From Algoriphagus sp. AK58 (GTDB taxonomy: Bacteria; Bacteroidota; Bacteroidia; Cytophagales; Cyclobacteriaceae), in contig NZ_QEIG01000028.1 in NCBI RefSeq assembly GCF_014324365.1, positions 1-64,000 of the forward strand: DNA of 64,000 nucleotides, given 5' to 3'. Shown in pieces: positions 48,095 to 57,316 of the stretch. The translations under genes and the position numbers were made by a program. Under the pieces are notes generated by a model that did no database searches, had not been told where the DNA came from, and worked only from the letters and a program-made list of their open reading frames with translations. Numbering within the stretch: the first letter of the stretch is position 1; each line of letters begins with the position of its first letter.

Positions 48095-49780
48095 TTAGTA
48101 GCCAGGATTCTGAGGGAATCCGGAAGGTCCACCCTCAGCTCTGTCAATTTGGTTTTGAGGTATTGGTCTCAATACATGAAAATCCTTGATGTTTGGAGCA
48201 GCTTGTGGATTATGAAGTTTAACTCTCTCGATCAGATTGCCCCAACGCTTCAAATCCAACCAGCGAGTTTGCTCTCCGGTAAGTTCTCTTGCGCGCTCTT
48301 CCATCAGAAACTCAAATGTCATCTGAGCAGGAGTGATTTCCATGGCAGCTTCTTTTCCAGGCCAAGCAGCACGTCTTCTCACTATATTGATGGTGGCTGT
48401 AGCCTCAGCCAGCTTGCCTTGACGGAACTGAGCTTCGGCAAGTAGAAGGTAAGTGTCTGCTAATCTCATAGCGATGTAATCGCGACCACCTTCAAACTGA
48501 GTCAAATCTGCTCTTCCTGGATCCAGATGTTTAACCAATCCCGGGAATAATTTTTCGTCATACATACTTGGAGTCAATACCTGGTATTTTCTCTTGGCAC
48601 GTTCCGTAGCAGGCATCTCAAATCCCGGAATGAACATGGAGGTATCACCCTGAGCAAAGGTTACTGTAGGTTTACTTCTATCAAATGTAGTATTGAAGGT
48701 TCCCGGACGGTTTGAAAGATAGACGTCAATAAAGGACTTTTTGTAACGGCTGTCATTTTCCCTGTTTTGGAATACTTTTTCCAAAGCATAGACCGTTGGT
48801 CTGTAACGCTTAAAGGGTCTTCCGTTTTGGGTATCACGTCTCATCCCTGGCTGGGTGTCGTATTCCATCAGGAAGAAGACGTGTGCATTGTTACCACCAC
48901 CATTGGTCAACTGGCTTCTGGTATACTGCACGGACCAGATTACTTCATCGTTGATTTCGTTGCCAAAAGCATGTACTTGGCCAAAGTCCGGCAAAAGTCT
49001 CAAACCATAGTTTGAAATAACATTTTTAAACAATGGTTCAGCTTTGGCAAAATCATCTGCTGCTTTGGAAGAAGAAGTACCTTTTGTTACGTACACCCTT
49101 CCCAACAAATGTTCGGCGGCTGCTCTGGTCGCTCTTCCATATTGAGTAGATGCCTTTCTGGCTTCCAATCCCGGAATCGCCTCAGTAAGATCCTTGATGA
49201 TTGCCGCATAAATCTCCGACTCCGGATTTCTCTTCACTATTTTGGTTGGAACTTTTGTTTCCTCCAGTCTCAATTCAACCGGGCCAAACAATTGCATTAG
49301 CAAGAAATAATGGTGAGCACGGATAAACTTAGCTTCAGCGATTCTTTGCGTCTTTGTGGCTTCATTTACACCTGATATTCCAGGAGCTCGTTCGATCACT
49401 GCGTTACAGGTATTGATACCTCTATACAAATCATCCCAAAGTTCTCTTACTTGTCCGGTTTGCGAGTCAAACTGGTTGGTGTAGGTGTTCATAAATTTCC
49501 ATGAACCATCCGCACCGTTGGTATAGATGTCTGTACCAAATTCAGTAAAGTTGTTTCCTCGTTCGGTACCATACCAAGATCTCATGGAGCTGTAGGCAGC
49601 ACTGACAGCGTCATCCAACCCTTTTGCAGTGTTGAGGTATTCAGAGCCGATTTGAGAAATTACATCTTCCTGAAGGGCATCTTGGCAGGCTTGTGCAAAG
49701 AACAAGCTTAGAACCAATGCTCCTGTTCGAGTCAGGGTTTTCACTTGATTTTTTATGTTCAGATTTTTCATCGTTTTCAT
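48095..49780 (-). CDS. SusD/RagB-family nutrient-binding lipoprotein
   Basis: 561 residues with a lipoprotein signal (LVLSLFFAQACQDAL, Cys32). SusD features: the long TPR-like helical start (LDDAVSAAYSSMRSW), YRGINTCNAVIERAP, AKFIRAHHYFLLMQLFGPV near residue 155, and the C-terminal EERARELTGEQTRWLDLKRWGNL plus closing PIPQNQID. It caps the SusC pore on the outer surface and binds glycan. 8 nt after susC, so a standard susCD pair. Candidate partner to the uronate operon next door. Confidence 0.95.
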   Translation of the reverse strand: MKTMKNLNIKNQVKTLTRTGALVLSLFFAQACQDALQEDVISQIGSEYLNTAKGLDDAVSAAYSSMRSWYGTERGNNFTEFGTDIYTNGADGSWKFMNTYTNQFDSQTGQVRELWDDLYRGINTCNAVIERAPGISGVNEATKTQRIAEAKFIRAHHYFLLMQLFGPVELRLEETKVPTKIVKRNPESEIYAAIIKDLTEAIPGLEARKASTQYGRATRAAAEHLLGRVYVTKGTSSSKAADDFAKAEPLFKNVISNYGLRLLPDFGQVHAFGNEINDEVIWSVQYTRSQLTNGGGNNAHVFFLMEYDTQPGMRRDTQNGRPFKRYRPTVYALEKVFQNRENDSRYKKSFIDVYLSNRPGTFNTTFDRSKPTVTFAQGDTSMFIPGFEMPATERAKRKYQVLTPSMYDEKLFPGLVKHLDPGRADLTQFEGGRDYIAMRLADTYLLLAEAQFRQGKLAEATATINIVRRRAAWPGKEAAMEITPAQMTFEFLMEERARELTGEQTRWLDLKRWGNLIERVKLHNPQAAPNIKDFHVLRPIPQNQIDRAEGGPSGFPQNPGY

Positions 49781-49788
49781 GCTTAAGA

Positions 49789-52700
49789 TTAAAATTTAGC
49801 ATTGATACCAAAGGTGTATTGAACTACCGGAGGAGAAATGTTAGCATTGATGACACCACCTTCTACGCCTTGTTCACTGTCAATGAAGGTTTCAGGGTCA
49901 ATTCCTTTGTGAACAGTTCTGAATTCAGAGAAGATAAATGGATTTTGAATACTTGAGAAAACTCTCAAGCTGCTCAAGCCAATCTTCTTTGCCAAATCCG
50001 AAGAGAAATTATATCCGAAATTGATGTTTCTAACCTTGATGAATGTTCCGTCAAACAATGACATGGAAGAATTGTACTTAGGAAACTCTTGGTTTTGATT
50101 TGGTCTTGGATACAAGTTGGTCGGATTGTTTGGTGTCCAGTAATCCACAGCCAGGTTATTGTATCGTCCAAATAGAGAGTTGAAGCTTTGGTGGAATTGG
50201 CTTCGAATCATTGAACCCCATCTTCCGAAAACGAAGAAGGATAGATCAAACCCTTTGAATGAAAAACGGTTGGTCATACCCAAAGAGAAATCAGGTACAG
50301 CTGAACCTAGGATTACCCGATCCAGGGAGTTGATTCTTCCGTCATTGTTGGTGTCCTGGATCTTAATTTCCCCTGGCTTATCGCCAAAGCTAGCAGCAAG
50401 GTCCTTTTCGGAAGTTTGCCAGATGCCTACTTTTTTCAGATCGAAGAACACAGTCAAAGGCTGTCCGATAAATCGACCCGCAGCAATGTCATCTCCATTT
50501 GGAAGGGAAACGATCTGTTCCCTGTTTCTGGTGAAGATGATATCAGTAGACCAAGTGAAGTTTCCTTTCTCAATGTTCAAGGTAGAAAGTGAGAGTTCTA
50601 TCCCTTTGTTTTGAGTTTCACCGATGTTGGTAATGAATCCTCCAAATCCGGTTGAGTTGGGAAGAGGCTGAGGTGCAAGCAGGTCAGAAGTATTGGTGAC
50701 ATAATATTCAAATGAACCGAATACTCTGTTTTTGAATATGGAGAAGTCAATACCTGTATTGAAAGTGGTGGATGTTTCCCATCTCAAATCAGGATTGCCA
50801 ATCGTATTTGGCCAATAACCGAAGGCTGCCGTATTGTCCCAAGCATAGGATGTTCTACTCAAAAGAGCCTGAGTTTGGTAAGGTGTAATCGCTTGGTTAC
50901 CGATGGATCCATAACTTACTCGGTATTTCAGTTGATCGATCCAAGTTGTGTTTTTGATGAATTCTTCCTGATGTAAGTTCCATCCCAAAGCAACAGATGG
51001 GAAGAAGCCGAATTTGTTGTTTTCACCAAAACGAGAGCTACCGTCTGCACGGATTGTACCAGTGACCAAATACTTACCTTTGTAATCATAATTGGCTCTA
51101 GCCATGTAAGAAAGCAATGCCCATTCCACCAAGTTGGTATTTGCACCGGTGATTTGGGAAGCATCTCCCAGTCTATGATAAAGTTGGGAAGGTGCCGGAA
51201 TACCCAAGACACTGATTGTACTTTGCTCAAACTTGTCTTGCTGGAAGGACTGCAGCAAGTCCACTTTTAGGTTATGTGTTTGGTTAAAGTTTTTGGTATA
51301 AGTTAGGATGTTTTCAATGGTATAGTTGAATTGGAAACGATCATCAACACTTCCCGTAGGATCTGCGCCTCGACGGGCGTTGGTCTGTGAACCTGTAAAT
51401 CTTCCATTTCTTCTTACCGTGTAGTCTGGACCAAATACAAAACGATAGGTCAGGCCTTTGGTGATTTCCCAATTCAGGTAGATACTGTTGAAGATTCGTG
51501 TTCTAAAGGTTTCGTCCACCTGTGCTCCTGGGACCACTTCAGCAAATGGGTTGGTTCTTAAACCATCCGAAGTGGGCAGGAAGATTAGATTTCCTTCATC
51601 ATCATAGGGTTTACCCAATGGATTTTCCTGAAGCGCACCACCTATTGGATTGAAGTTTTCCCCATTTCTTTCACTGTAGGTAAACAAGGTGGAGGTTCCG
51701 ATTTTCACTTTCTTGTTGATCTGGTGATCCAAGTTGATGCGGAAAGTATATCGGGTAAAATCTTGGTTGATCACTACGCCCACATCTTTGAAATAGTTTC
51801 CTGACACAAAGAAGGTGGTCTTGTCATTACCTCCTGATACCCCGATTTGGTGGCTTTGGATGTTTCCTTGCCTCATCAAACCTGCTACATAATCAGTACT
51901 TCTTCCTAATGCGATACTTTCCAATTCTACCGGTTCAAAGATTCTTTTGTCAGCTTCTTCGGTAGCTGGACCTTCTGGATAGGCACCAGTAGCTCTTCTG
52001 GATTCTCTTTTATATTCGGCAAATGCTGGTCCGTCAAAAACCTCAATTCTTCCCAACTCTTCACTTATACCATAATAGGAATCAAGAGATACCACAGTTT
52101 TTCCGGCGCCACCACGTTTGGTAGTGATCAATACCACCCCGTTTGAACCTCTGGAACCATAAATGGCTGTAGCAGATGCATCTTTCAATACTTCCATGGA
52201 GGTAATATCCTGTGGGTTGATGTCTTCCAGCCCACCCACTGTAGGAATTCCATCCACCACATAAAGGGGTTCGTTGGAAGCATTGAATGAACGACGACCT
52301 CGAATACGGACTTGGGGGGCAGATCCAGGTTTAGAACCAGGCTGGACCACATCCACACCGGCAGCTCTACCTTGAAGGGCTTGACGAGCATCGGTGATGG
52401 GAAGTTCTTGGATTTCCTTGTTGCCCACAGAGGAAATCGCTCCAGTCAATTGGCTCTTTTTCACCGTACCGTAACCCACTACCACTACTTCTTCGAGTTC
52501 GGAAAGGTCAGGAATTAGATTAACGTCGATTTTGCTTCGAGAACCGATGGTCTCCTCCAGGGTGTTGTATCCGATAAAGGAGAAAACCAATACGCCTGTA
52601 CTGGGCCCTGAGATGGAATATTTTCCATCCAGATCTGTGGTGGTTCCTGTGGTGGTCCCTTTAAGAAGAATCGAGACACCCGGTAAGGGCATTCCCGACT

Positions 52701-52806
52701 CATCAAAAACGATCCCACTCACCTGCACGTTTTGTGCCTGCGCAATTCCAGCGCTAAGCAACAACATCAACACCACCGATAGGTAAGTGTAAAACTTTGT
52801 ACGCAT
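49789..52806 (-). CDS. SusC/RagA-family TonB-dependent outer-membrane transporter
   Basis: 1005 residues. Signal peptide (LLLSAGIAQAQ), then a carboxypeptidase-regulatory-like domain (VSGIVFDESGMPLPGVSILL, near 28-110), plug domain (VVVGYGTVKKSQLTGAIS, then LQGRAAGVDVVQPGSKPG, ATAIYGSRGSNGVVLITTKRG, near 110-235) and a 22-strand-type barrel to the C-terminal phenylalanine. No STN domain, so no direct anti-sigma signalling. Imports the oligosaccharide captured by SusD. A second copy of the candidate LacI operator lies 144 nt upstream of its ATG. Confidence 0.96.
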   Translation of the reverse strand: MRTKFYTYLSVVLMLLLSAGIAQAQNVQVSGIVFDESGMPLPGVSILLKGTTTGTTTDLDGKYSISGPSTGVLVFSFIGYNTLEETIGSRSKIDVNLIPDLSELEEVVVVGYGTVKKSQLTGAISSVGNKEIQELPITDARQALQGRAAGVDVVQPGSKPGSAPQVRIRGRRSFNASNEPLYVVDGIPTVGGLEDINPQDITSMEVLKDASATAIYGSRGSNGVVLITTKRGGAGKTVVSLDSYYGISEELGRIEVFDGPAFAEYKRESRRATGAYPEGPATEEADKRIFEPVELESIALGRSTDYVAGLMRQGNIQSHQIGVSGGNDKTTFFVSGNYFKDVGVVINQDFTRYTFRINLDHQINKKVKIGTSTLFTYSERNGENFNPIGGALQENPLGKPYDDEGNLIFLPTSDGLRTNPFAEVVPGAQVDETFRTRIFNSIYLNWEITKGLTYRFVFGPDYTVRRNGRFTGSQTNARRGADPTGSVDDRFQFNYTIENILTYTKNFNQTHNLKVDLLQSFQQDKFEQSTISVLGIPAPSQLYHRLGDASQITGANTNLVEWALLSYMARANYDYKGKYLVTGTIRADGSSRFGENNKFGFFPSVALGWNLHQEEFIKNTTWIDQLKYRVSYGSIGNQAITPYQTQALLSRTSYAWDNTAAFGYWPNTIGNPDLRWETSTTFNTGIDFSIFKNRVFGSFEYYVTNTSDLLAPQPLPNSTGFGGFITNIGETQNKGIELSLSTLNIEKGNFTWSTDIIFTRNREQIVSLPNGDDIAAGRFIGQPLTVFFDLKKVGIWQTSEKDLAASFGDKPGEIKIQDTNNDGRINSLDRVILGSAVPDFSLGMTNRFSFKGFDLSFFVFGRWGSMIRSQFHQSFNSLFGRYNNLAVDYWTPNNPTNLYPRPNQNQEFPKYNSSMSLFDGTFIKVRNINFGYNFSSDLAKKIGLSSLRVFSSIQNPFIFSEFRTVHKGIDPETFIDSEQGVEGGVINANISPPVVQYTFGINAKF

Positions 52807-52949
52807 AGTTTAAGGGGTTATTGTTAATAGATAGATTAGGTTGTTTTTGATGATACTGGTTTGTTGATAGATGGGGGAAATGAGTTGTTTTTCGGTAGTA
52901 AAAGGTAGATAAAAGGAAAAGCGGGATCAATTCTTTAAAACTTGTAATT

Positions 52950-52965
52950 ACGGAATCGATTGCGG
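52950..52965. promoter_or_regulatory. Candidate LacI-family operator, site 2
   Basis: ACGGAATCGATTGCGG; matches site 1 at 12 of 16 positions, the changes T/A and A/T in the core preserving the palindrome. Upstream of susC. Confidence 0.65.
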
Positions 52966-53147
52966 GTCTAAGTCTCAAATGATTCAGAAAAAAGTGGTCT
53001 TAATAAATTTTTAAAAAATCTTATTTTGTTTTAATAAAAAATTAATGAGTGTTTCTTAATAATGATTAAAAGATTATAGGTGTGTACATTGTATAAAAAC
53101 AATGAATCTTTAACATAAAATATACTTCTGAATAGAAGGGGATAGAT

Positions 53148-53184
53148 AAAAAAACACCTGGCTTTCAACCAAAGCCAGGTGAAT
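53148..53184 (-). terminator. Terminator of the DUF1080-Gfo/Idh operon
   Basis: CACCTGGCTTT/AAAGCCAGGTG 11-bp stem; on the minus strand followed by seven T. Lies 49 nt after the Gfo/Idh stop. Confidence 0.88.
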
Positions 53185-53232
53185 GTGAAATGAGAAAAAA
53201 CGATTTAATAGGTTTATTTTTTTGCCTATCGT

Positions 53233-54582
53233 CTAGATTTTTGGCGGCTCCCAGCCCTTTTCATACTCCCTTGTCCAAAGGGCCATAGCCTTTGGAGAGT
53301 TGGTAATATGTCCATTTTTAGGGTCGCAATTTAAGGTTTCACCCGTACGGCTACTGATGTTGGCCAAGTGGCAGAGTAGGGTAGATACTGCGCCGTCTTC
53401 GATGTTGGAATTTTGCTTTTCCTTACCTCTTACCGCATTGAAGAAATTTACGACGTGCATGGTACTCATGTCTCCTCCGCCTCCCAGGACTGTTCCGCCT
53501 TCATTGTTTTTGGCAAGGTTGGATTTGACTTCTTTGCCGGTTCTGTCGAATTGCTTGTATCCTCCACGGTCTACATAGACCGAACCTTCGGTTCCGTAGA
53601 TGATGGTGCCTCTGTCTGATCCGTAGGTTTTGTAGTTATTTCTGCTTTTTCCTTCCCATTGGATGATGGACCCATTGGCAAATTTGAAGGTCGCATCCAT
53701 GGTGTCATACATGGTCCAACCGTCTTCGGGATAGTGCATTTTGCCGGAAACGACCATTACCTGGGAGGGATAGTCCACCTGCAATGCCCATCGGGCGACA
53801 TCCAGTTCGTGGGTAGCATTATTTCCTGTTTCGGCTGTTCCATAATCCCAGCCGTACCAGTGCCAGTTGTAGTCCCAGGTATCATGCATGTAGGGTTTTC
53901 TTGGAGCGGGTCCTTGAAAAAGATCCCAGTCCAAGCCGGCGGGTGGAGCTTGTTGGATAGGAGTGGGTACTGGTCCACGGTTATTGCTGTAGAAGGCTTT
54001 GGCCATGTATACTTTTCCAATCGCTCCGTTGTGAATGGCGGAGATGATCTCTCGGCTTTCCGGGGCAGAGCGTTGCTGGTTACCCATCTGGACTACTTTG
54101 TTGTACTTCTTTTGAAGAGCAATCAGTAATTCACCTTCCCTTGGATTATGGGAGCATGGTTTTTCTACATACACATGTTTTCCTCGCTCCAAGGCCAACC
54201 AGGTACCCGGGGCATGCCAATGGTCCGGAGTCGCATTGATCAGCACATCGACTTCTTTGTCATCGAGTACCTTGAGGATATTTTGCTCCAGTTTGGGTTG
54301 GTAATCAATCCATTTTTCAAAGTTTTTGGCAGCCTTGGGCATCTGAGATTGCATGGCATCGCAGAGATACAGTAGGTTGACGTTGCTAGTCTTCAATCCG
54401 ATAGGCTCATAGAATGCCCCTAATCTTCTGCCCAAACCTGCGATAGCAACATTCAGACGGTCATTGGCACCCAGGATGCGGGCGTAGGATCTAGATGAAA
54501 AGCCAACTGCTCCCAAGGCAGAAATCCCCAGGGTTGCCGCTGCACTTTTCTTGATAAATTCTCTTCTGTTGGATTTACTCAT
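53233..54582 (-). CDS. Gfo/Idh/MocA-family oxidoreductase with Tat signal
   Basis: 449 residues. The N-terminus SNRREFIKKSAAATLGIS is a Tat signal with an RR motif. Nucleotide-binding LNVAIAGLGRRLGAFYE near residue 43, then HVYVEKPCSHNPREGE with the EKP motif near 135 and NATHELDVARWALQVDYP in the substrate half. Tat export fits enzymes that fold with tightly bound NAD(P) and oxidise sugars in the periplasm. It follows the DUF1080 gene by 23 nt. Together they suggest 3-keto-glycoside chemistry. Confidence 0.92.
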   Translation of the reverse strand: MSKSNRREFIKKSAAATLGISALGAVGFSSRSYARILGANDRLNVAIAGLGRRLGAFYEPIGLKTSNVNLLYLCDAMQSQMPKAAKNFEKWIDYQPKLEQNILKVLDDKEVDVLINATPDHWHAPGTWLALERGKHVYVEKPCSHNPREGELLIALQKKYNKVVQMGNQQRSAPESREIISAIHNGAIGKVYMAKAFYSNNRGPVPTPIQQAPPAGLDWDLFQGPAPRKPYMHDTWDYNWHWYGWDYGTAETGNNATHELDVARWALQVDYPSQVMVVSGKMHYPEDGWTMYDTMDATFKFANGSIIQWEGKSRNNYKTYGSDRGTIIYGTEGSVYVDRGGYKQFDRTGKEVKSNLAKNNEGGTVLGGGGDMSTMHVVNFFNAVRGKEKQNSNIEDGAVSTLLCHLANISSRTGETLNCDPKNGHITNSPKAMALWTREYEKGWEPPKI

Positions 54583-54605
54583 GATTCAATGTGTTTTACC
54601 TTCGG

Positions 54606-55973
54606 TTACTTTAAAGGCTTGATTTTGATGTTTTTGTAACTAACTTCATCTCCGTGATCCTGAAGTAGGATACGTCCTTCTTTTGCTTCCCCGAAGTTTT
54701 GCCAAACCTTATACTTACTGATAGCTACCAAGTCTCGGTATTCTTTAGATCCTCTTTGGTATTCTACCACCTTTACACCGTTGATGTAATGCTCGACTTT
54801 ATTGTCGGGATAGACTATGATTCTTCCTTGGTTCCATTCACCGGGCTTTCTTACAAATCGTGGCTGCTTGTTCGCTTTGATCAAATCATAAAGGGAGGCT
54901 AAGGTTCTATTTCCATCGATGCCTTGCTTCGCATCAGGATGGTTGACGTCATCCAGAATTTGGTATTCGAGACCAATAGCCGAGCCTTTGTTTCCTTCAG
55001 AAAGGGTCACAAAATACTTCACACCACTGTTGGCGCCTTCGGTGATTTTGAAATCAAAGGCCAAATCGAAAGCGCTGTACATTTCAGTCGTCACAATGTC
55101 TCCAAAAGAATTGGACTCGCTTCCATCGGATTTCTGGATGGTCAAGGTTCCGTCCTGAATGTTCCAGCCTTTTTCAGGGAATTTGTCTTTGTAGGCGCCT
55201 ACCCAACCTTTGCTGGTTTTCCCATCAAACAAGAGCTTCCAACCATTTTTCTTTTCCAGATCGGTTAGTTCGTTTTTCAGTGTGCTGACTACAAATACAT
55301 CTCCTTTGAAAGGAATGGGCTTGAGGTTTTCGGTTTGAATTCTGACATTTCTGAAATAAGTCTTTCTTCCTTCATCCTCCTTGTTTTGAATGCTGTGCAC
55401 CTGAAGTCCTATGAATCCTTTGGCATCCATATCGTCTACAAAGTAGGCCACTTCCTGTCCATTTACCCAAGTTTTGATGGTATTGCCGATTGCCTCGATA
55501 CGATAGGTATTCCACTCGCCCATTTTGAAGGCTGATTTGGCTGCCGGATTCAAGTCAAGTGGATAAAACCAACCTCTTCGGGCTTCATCATAGATTCCTC
55601 CAGACCAAGCTCGGGGAGTAGGGTCAGCCTCAATCTGATAGCCGTAGACCAAGCCTTGTCCATTACGTGCAGCAGGATCAAATTGGCCTCTTGCCATAAC
55701 GCCGCTGTTGGAGGAGATATGGTTGATTTTAAGGTCTACTTCCAAGATGAAGTCGGTGTACATTTCTTCGGTAATCAGAAATGTGTTTCCTGTACCGTGC
55801 ACGGCAGTGCCTTCTATGACTCCGTCTTTTACTTCAAAGGTGGCCTTACCTGCTACAGCTTTCCAGCCGCTGAGATCTTTACCGTTGAAAAGGTTTTTCC
55901 AATTTCCGTTTTGAGCCTGAACAGTCAAGGTCAACAGGGTCAAAACGGATAGATAGGCTATTTTAAATTTCAT
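54606..55973 (-). CDS. Double DUF1080 (3-keto-disaccharide hydrolase) protein, secreted
   Basis: 455 residues, signal peptide cleaved near TVQAQ (residue 20). Two DUF1080 domains in tandem: WKNLFNGKDLSGWKAVAGKA starts the first (25-215), WKLLFDGKTSKGWVGAYKDK the second (245-455). Both have the beta-jelly-roll markers (FILEVDLKI/FDLAFDFKI, SGVMARGQ/SGVKYFVT). Pfam names the family 3-keto-disaccharide hydrolase; a partner Gfo/Idh enzyme directly downstream would supply the 3-keto substrate. A candidate LacI operator lies 73 nt upstream. Confidence 0.93.
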   Translation of the reverse strand: MKFKIAYLSVLTLLTLTVQAQNGNWKNLFNGKDLSGWKAVAGKATFEVKDGVIEGTAVHGTGNTFLITEEMYTDFILEVDLKINHISSNSGVMARGQFDPAARNGQGLVYGYQIEADPTPRAWSGGIYDEARRGWFYPLDLNPAAKSAFKMGEWNTYRIEAIGNTIKTWVNGQEVAYFVDDMDAKGFIGLQVHSIQNKEDEGRKTYFRNVRIQTENLKPIPFKGDVFVVSTLKNELTDLEKKNGWKLLFDGKTSKGWVGAYKDKFPEKGWNIQDGTLTIQKSDGSESNSFGDIVTTEMYSAFDLAFDFKITEGANSGVKYFVTLSEGNKGSAIGLEYQILDDVNHPDAKQGIDGNRTLASLYDLIKANKQPRFVRKPGEWNQGRIIVYPDNKVEHYINGVKVVEYQRGSKEYRDLVAISKYKVWQNFGEAKEGRILLQDHGDEVSYKNIKIKPLK

Positions 55974-56045
55974 GGGTGTATGTGTTTGAATTAGCTAAAA
56001 TTCAGGAAATAGGTGGGTCAGGACAATAAACAACGGATTCAATTT

Positions 56046-56061
56046 ACGAAAACGATTGCGA
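56046..56061. promoter_or_regulatory. Candidate LacI-family operator, site 3
   Basis: ACGAAAACGATTGCGA, matching sites 1 and 2 at 12 of 16 positions each. Lies between the divergent DUF1080 operon and the RNA methyltransferase gene. Confidence 0.6.
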
Positions 56062-56132
56062 GTTTTTCGAGTGAAAACCGGATGGACGGTCAGGTATTTT
56101 ATAGAGTTCTAAGGTTTGAGCGATCTGTTTAG

Positions 56133-56140
56133 TACTTTTG
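56133..56140 (+). promoter_or_regulatory. -7 element TACTTTTG abutting the methyltransferase start
   Basis: Exact TAnnTTTG match ending 3 nt before the ATG at 56144, as for the LysE gene. Confidence 0.5.
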
Positions 56141-56143
56141 CGC

Positions 56144-57310
56144 ATGCTTGATTTCAACCAAAAAGGAAAAGTATTTATCACCTGCAAGGACCGTTCGGTC
56201 ACGTATTTGGAGCAGGAAGTTCGAGAACTGGGGTTTGTACCGAAGTCAATTACCCGTACCGGCTTGGAGATTGTAGCCTCTCTAGAGGACTGCATGGATC
56301 TCAACCTGCATCTTCGCACGGCCTCGCATGTGCTGTACGAGATCAAGTCTTTCTACCTGAGAAATGCAGAAGATATTTACCGCCGCTTTAAAGCCATTCC
56401 CTGGGAAGAATACCTGGACGTAGATGGGTATTTTTCGGTGAATTCGGTGGTCGAAAATGAATCGGTCACCACTCCTTTGATTGTGAATGTGAAGGTGAAA
56501 GATGCGATAGTAGACCGATTTCGTGAATTAAAAGGTAGGAGACCGGATTCAGGCTCAGATTTTATAGGCTTGGTTTTTCAGGTTTTTTGGAAAGAAACCC
56601 AAGCTTCCGTGTACATCAACACTTCTGGAGAAACGCTGGCCAAACATGGCTATCGAAAGATTCCCGGAAAGGCTCCTATGATGGAGGCTTTGGCAGCCGC
56701 CACCATTTACGCTACGGAGTGGAATACCCGCGTGCCTTTTATCAATCCCATGTGTGGTTCGGGAACTTTAGCAATTGAGGCGGCTTTGATGGCTTCTAAG
56801 CGCTACCCGGGATTGTATCGTAATGAGTATGCCTTTCAGCATATCCTCGGCTATGATCCACAGGCTTTTTTAGCCAAGAAGAAAAAGCTGGAAAACAAGG
56901 TGATCCATGACCCCGGGGTAGCCATCGTGGCATCTGATATTTCCCTTCAGGCAATTTCTTTTGCAAGGGAAAATGCGGCTTACGCAGGTGTTGAGCACAT
57001 GATTGATTTTCAAGTGTGTGATTTTGCTGAAACAGAAATTCCGGAACGACCCCGTGGTGTGATTATGTTCAATCCAGAGTATGGAGAGCGATTGGGCGAA
57101 AATGAGGAGTTGGAACTCACCTACAAGCGAATGGGGGACTTTATGAAGCAAAAATGTGCTGGGTACAGAGGCTACATTTTTACCGGTAATCTTGAACTAG
57201 CCAAAAAGGTCGGACTGAAAGCCAGCAGAAGGATTGAGTTTTGGAACGGAACAATTGACTGCCGCCTGTTGAAATACGAGTTATTTGAGGGAAGTAGGGA
57301 ACCTAGGTAG
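56144..57310 (+). CDS. THUMP-domain class I RNA methyltransferase
   Basis: 388 residues from MLDFNQKGKVFITCKDRSVTYLEQEV. N-terminal ferredoxin-like and THUMP domains (30-160, GSDFIGLVFQVFWKETQASVYINTSG), then the Rossmann methyltransferase with FINPMCGSGTLAIEAALMASKR near residue 200 and the motif IV NPEYGERLG near 308, where most relatives have NPPYG. Methylates guanine in rRNA or tRNA by analogy to RlmL/TrmN; exact target unknown. A TTG six nucleotides upstream lies in a -7 element, so the ATG is preferred. Confidence 0.9.
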   Translation: MLDFNQKGKVFITCKDRSVTYLEQEVRELGFVPKSITRTGLEIVASLEDCMDLNLHLRTASHVLYEIKSFYLRNAEDIYRRFKAIPWEEYLDVDGYFSVNSVVENESVTTPLIVNVKVKDAIVDRFRELKGRRPDSGSDFIGLVFQVFWKETQASVYINTSGETLAKHGYRKIPGKAPMMEALAAATIYATEWNTRVPFINPMCGSGTLAIEAALMASKRYPGLYRNEYAFQHILGYDPQAFLAKKKKLENKVIHDPGVAIVASDISLQAISFARENAAYAGVEHMIDFQVCDFAETEIPERPRGVIMFNPEYGERLGENEELELTYKRMGDFMKQKCAGYRGYIFTGNLELAKKVGLKASRRIEFWNGTIDCRLLKYELFEGSREPR

Positions 57311-57316
57311 TTTTAT

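Larger units (their letters stand above)
52807..53232. other. AT-rich regulatory region upstream of susC
   Basis: Carries the candidate operator (52950-52965), long A/T tracts, and at its left-hand end a terminator for the Gfo/Idh operon (53148-53184). No exact TAnnTTTG was found for susC. No ORF is convincing. Confidence 0.65.
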
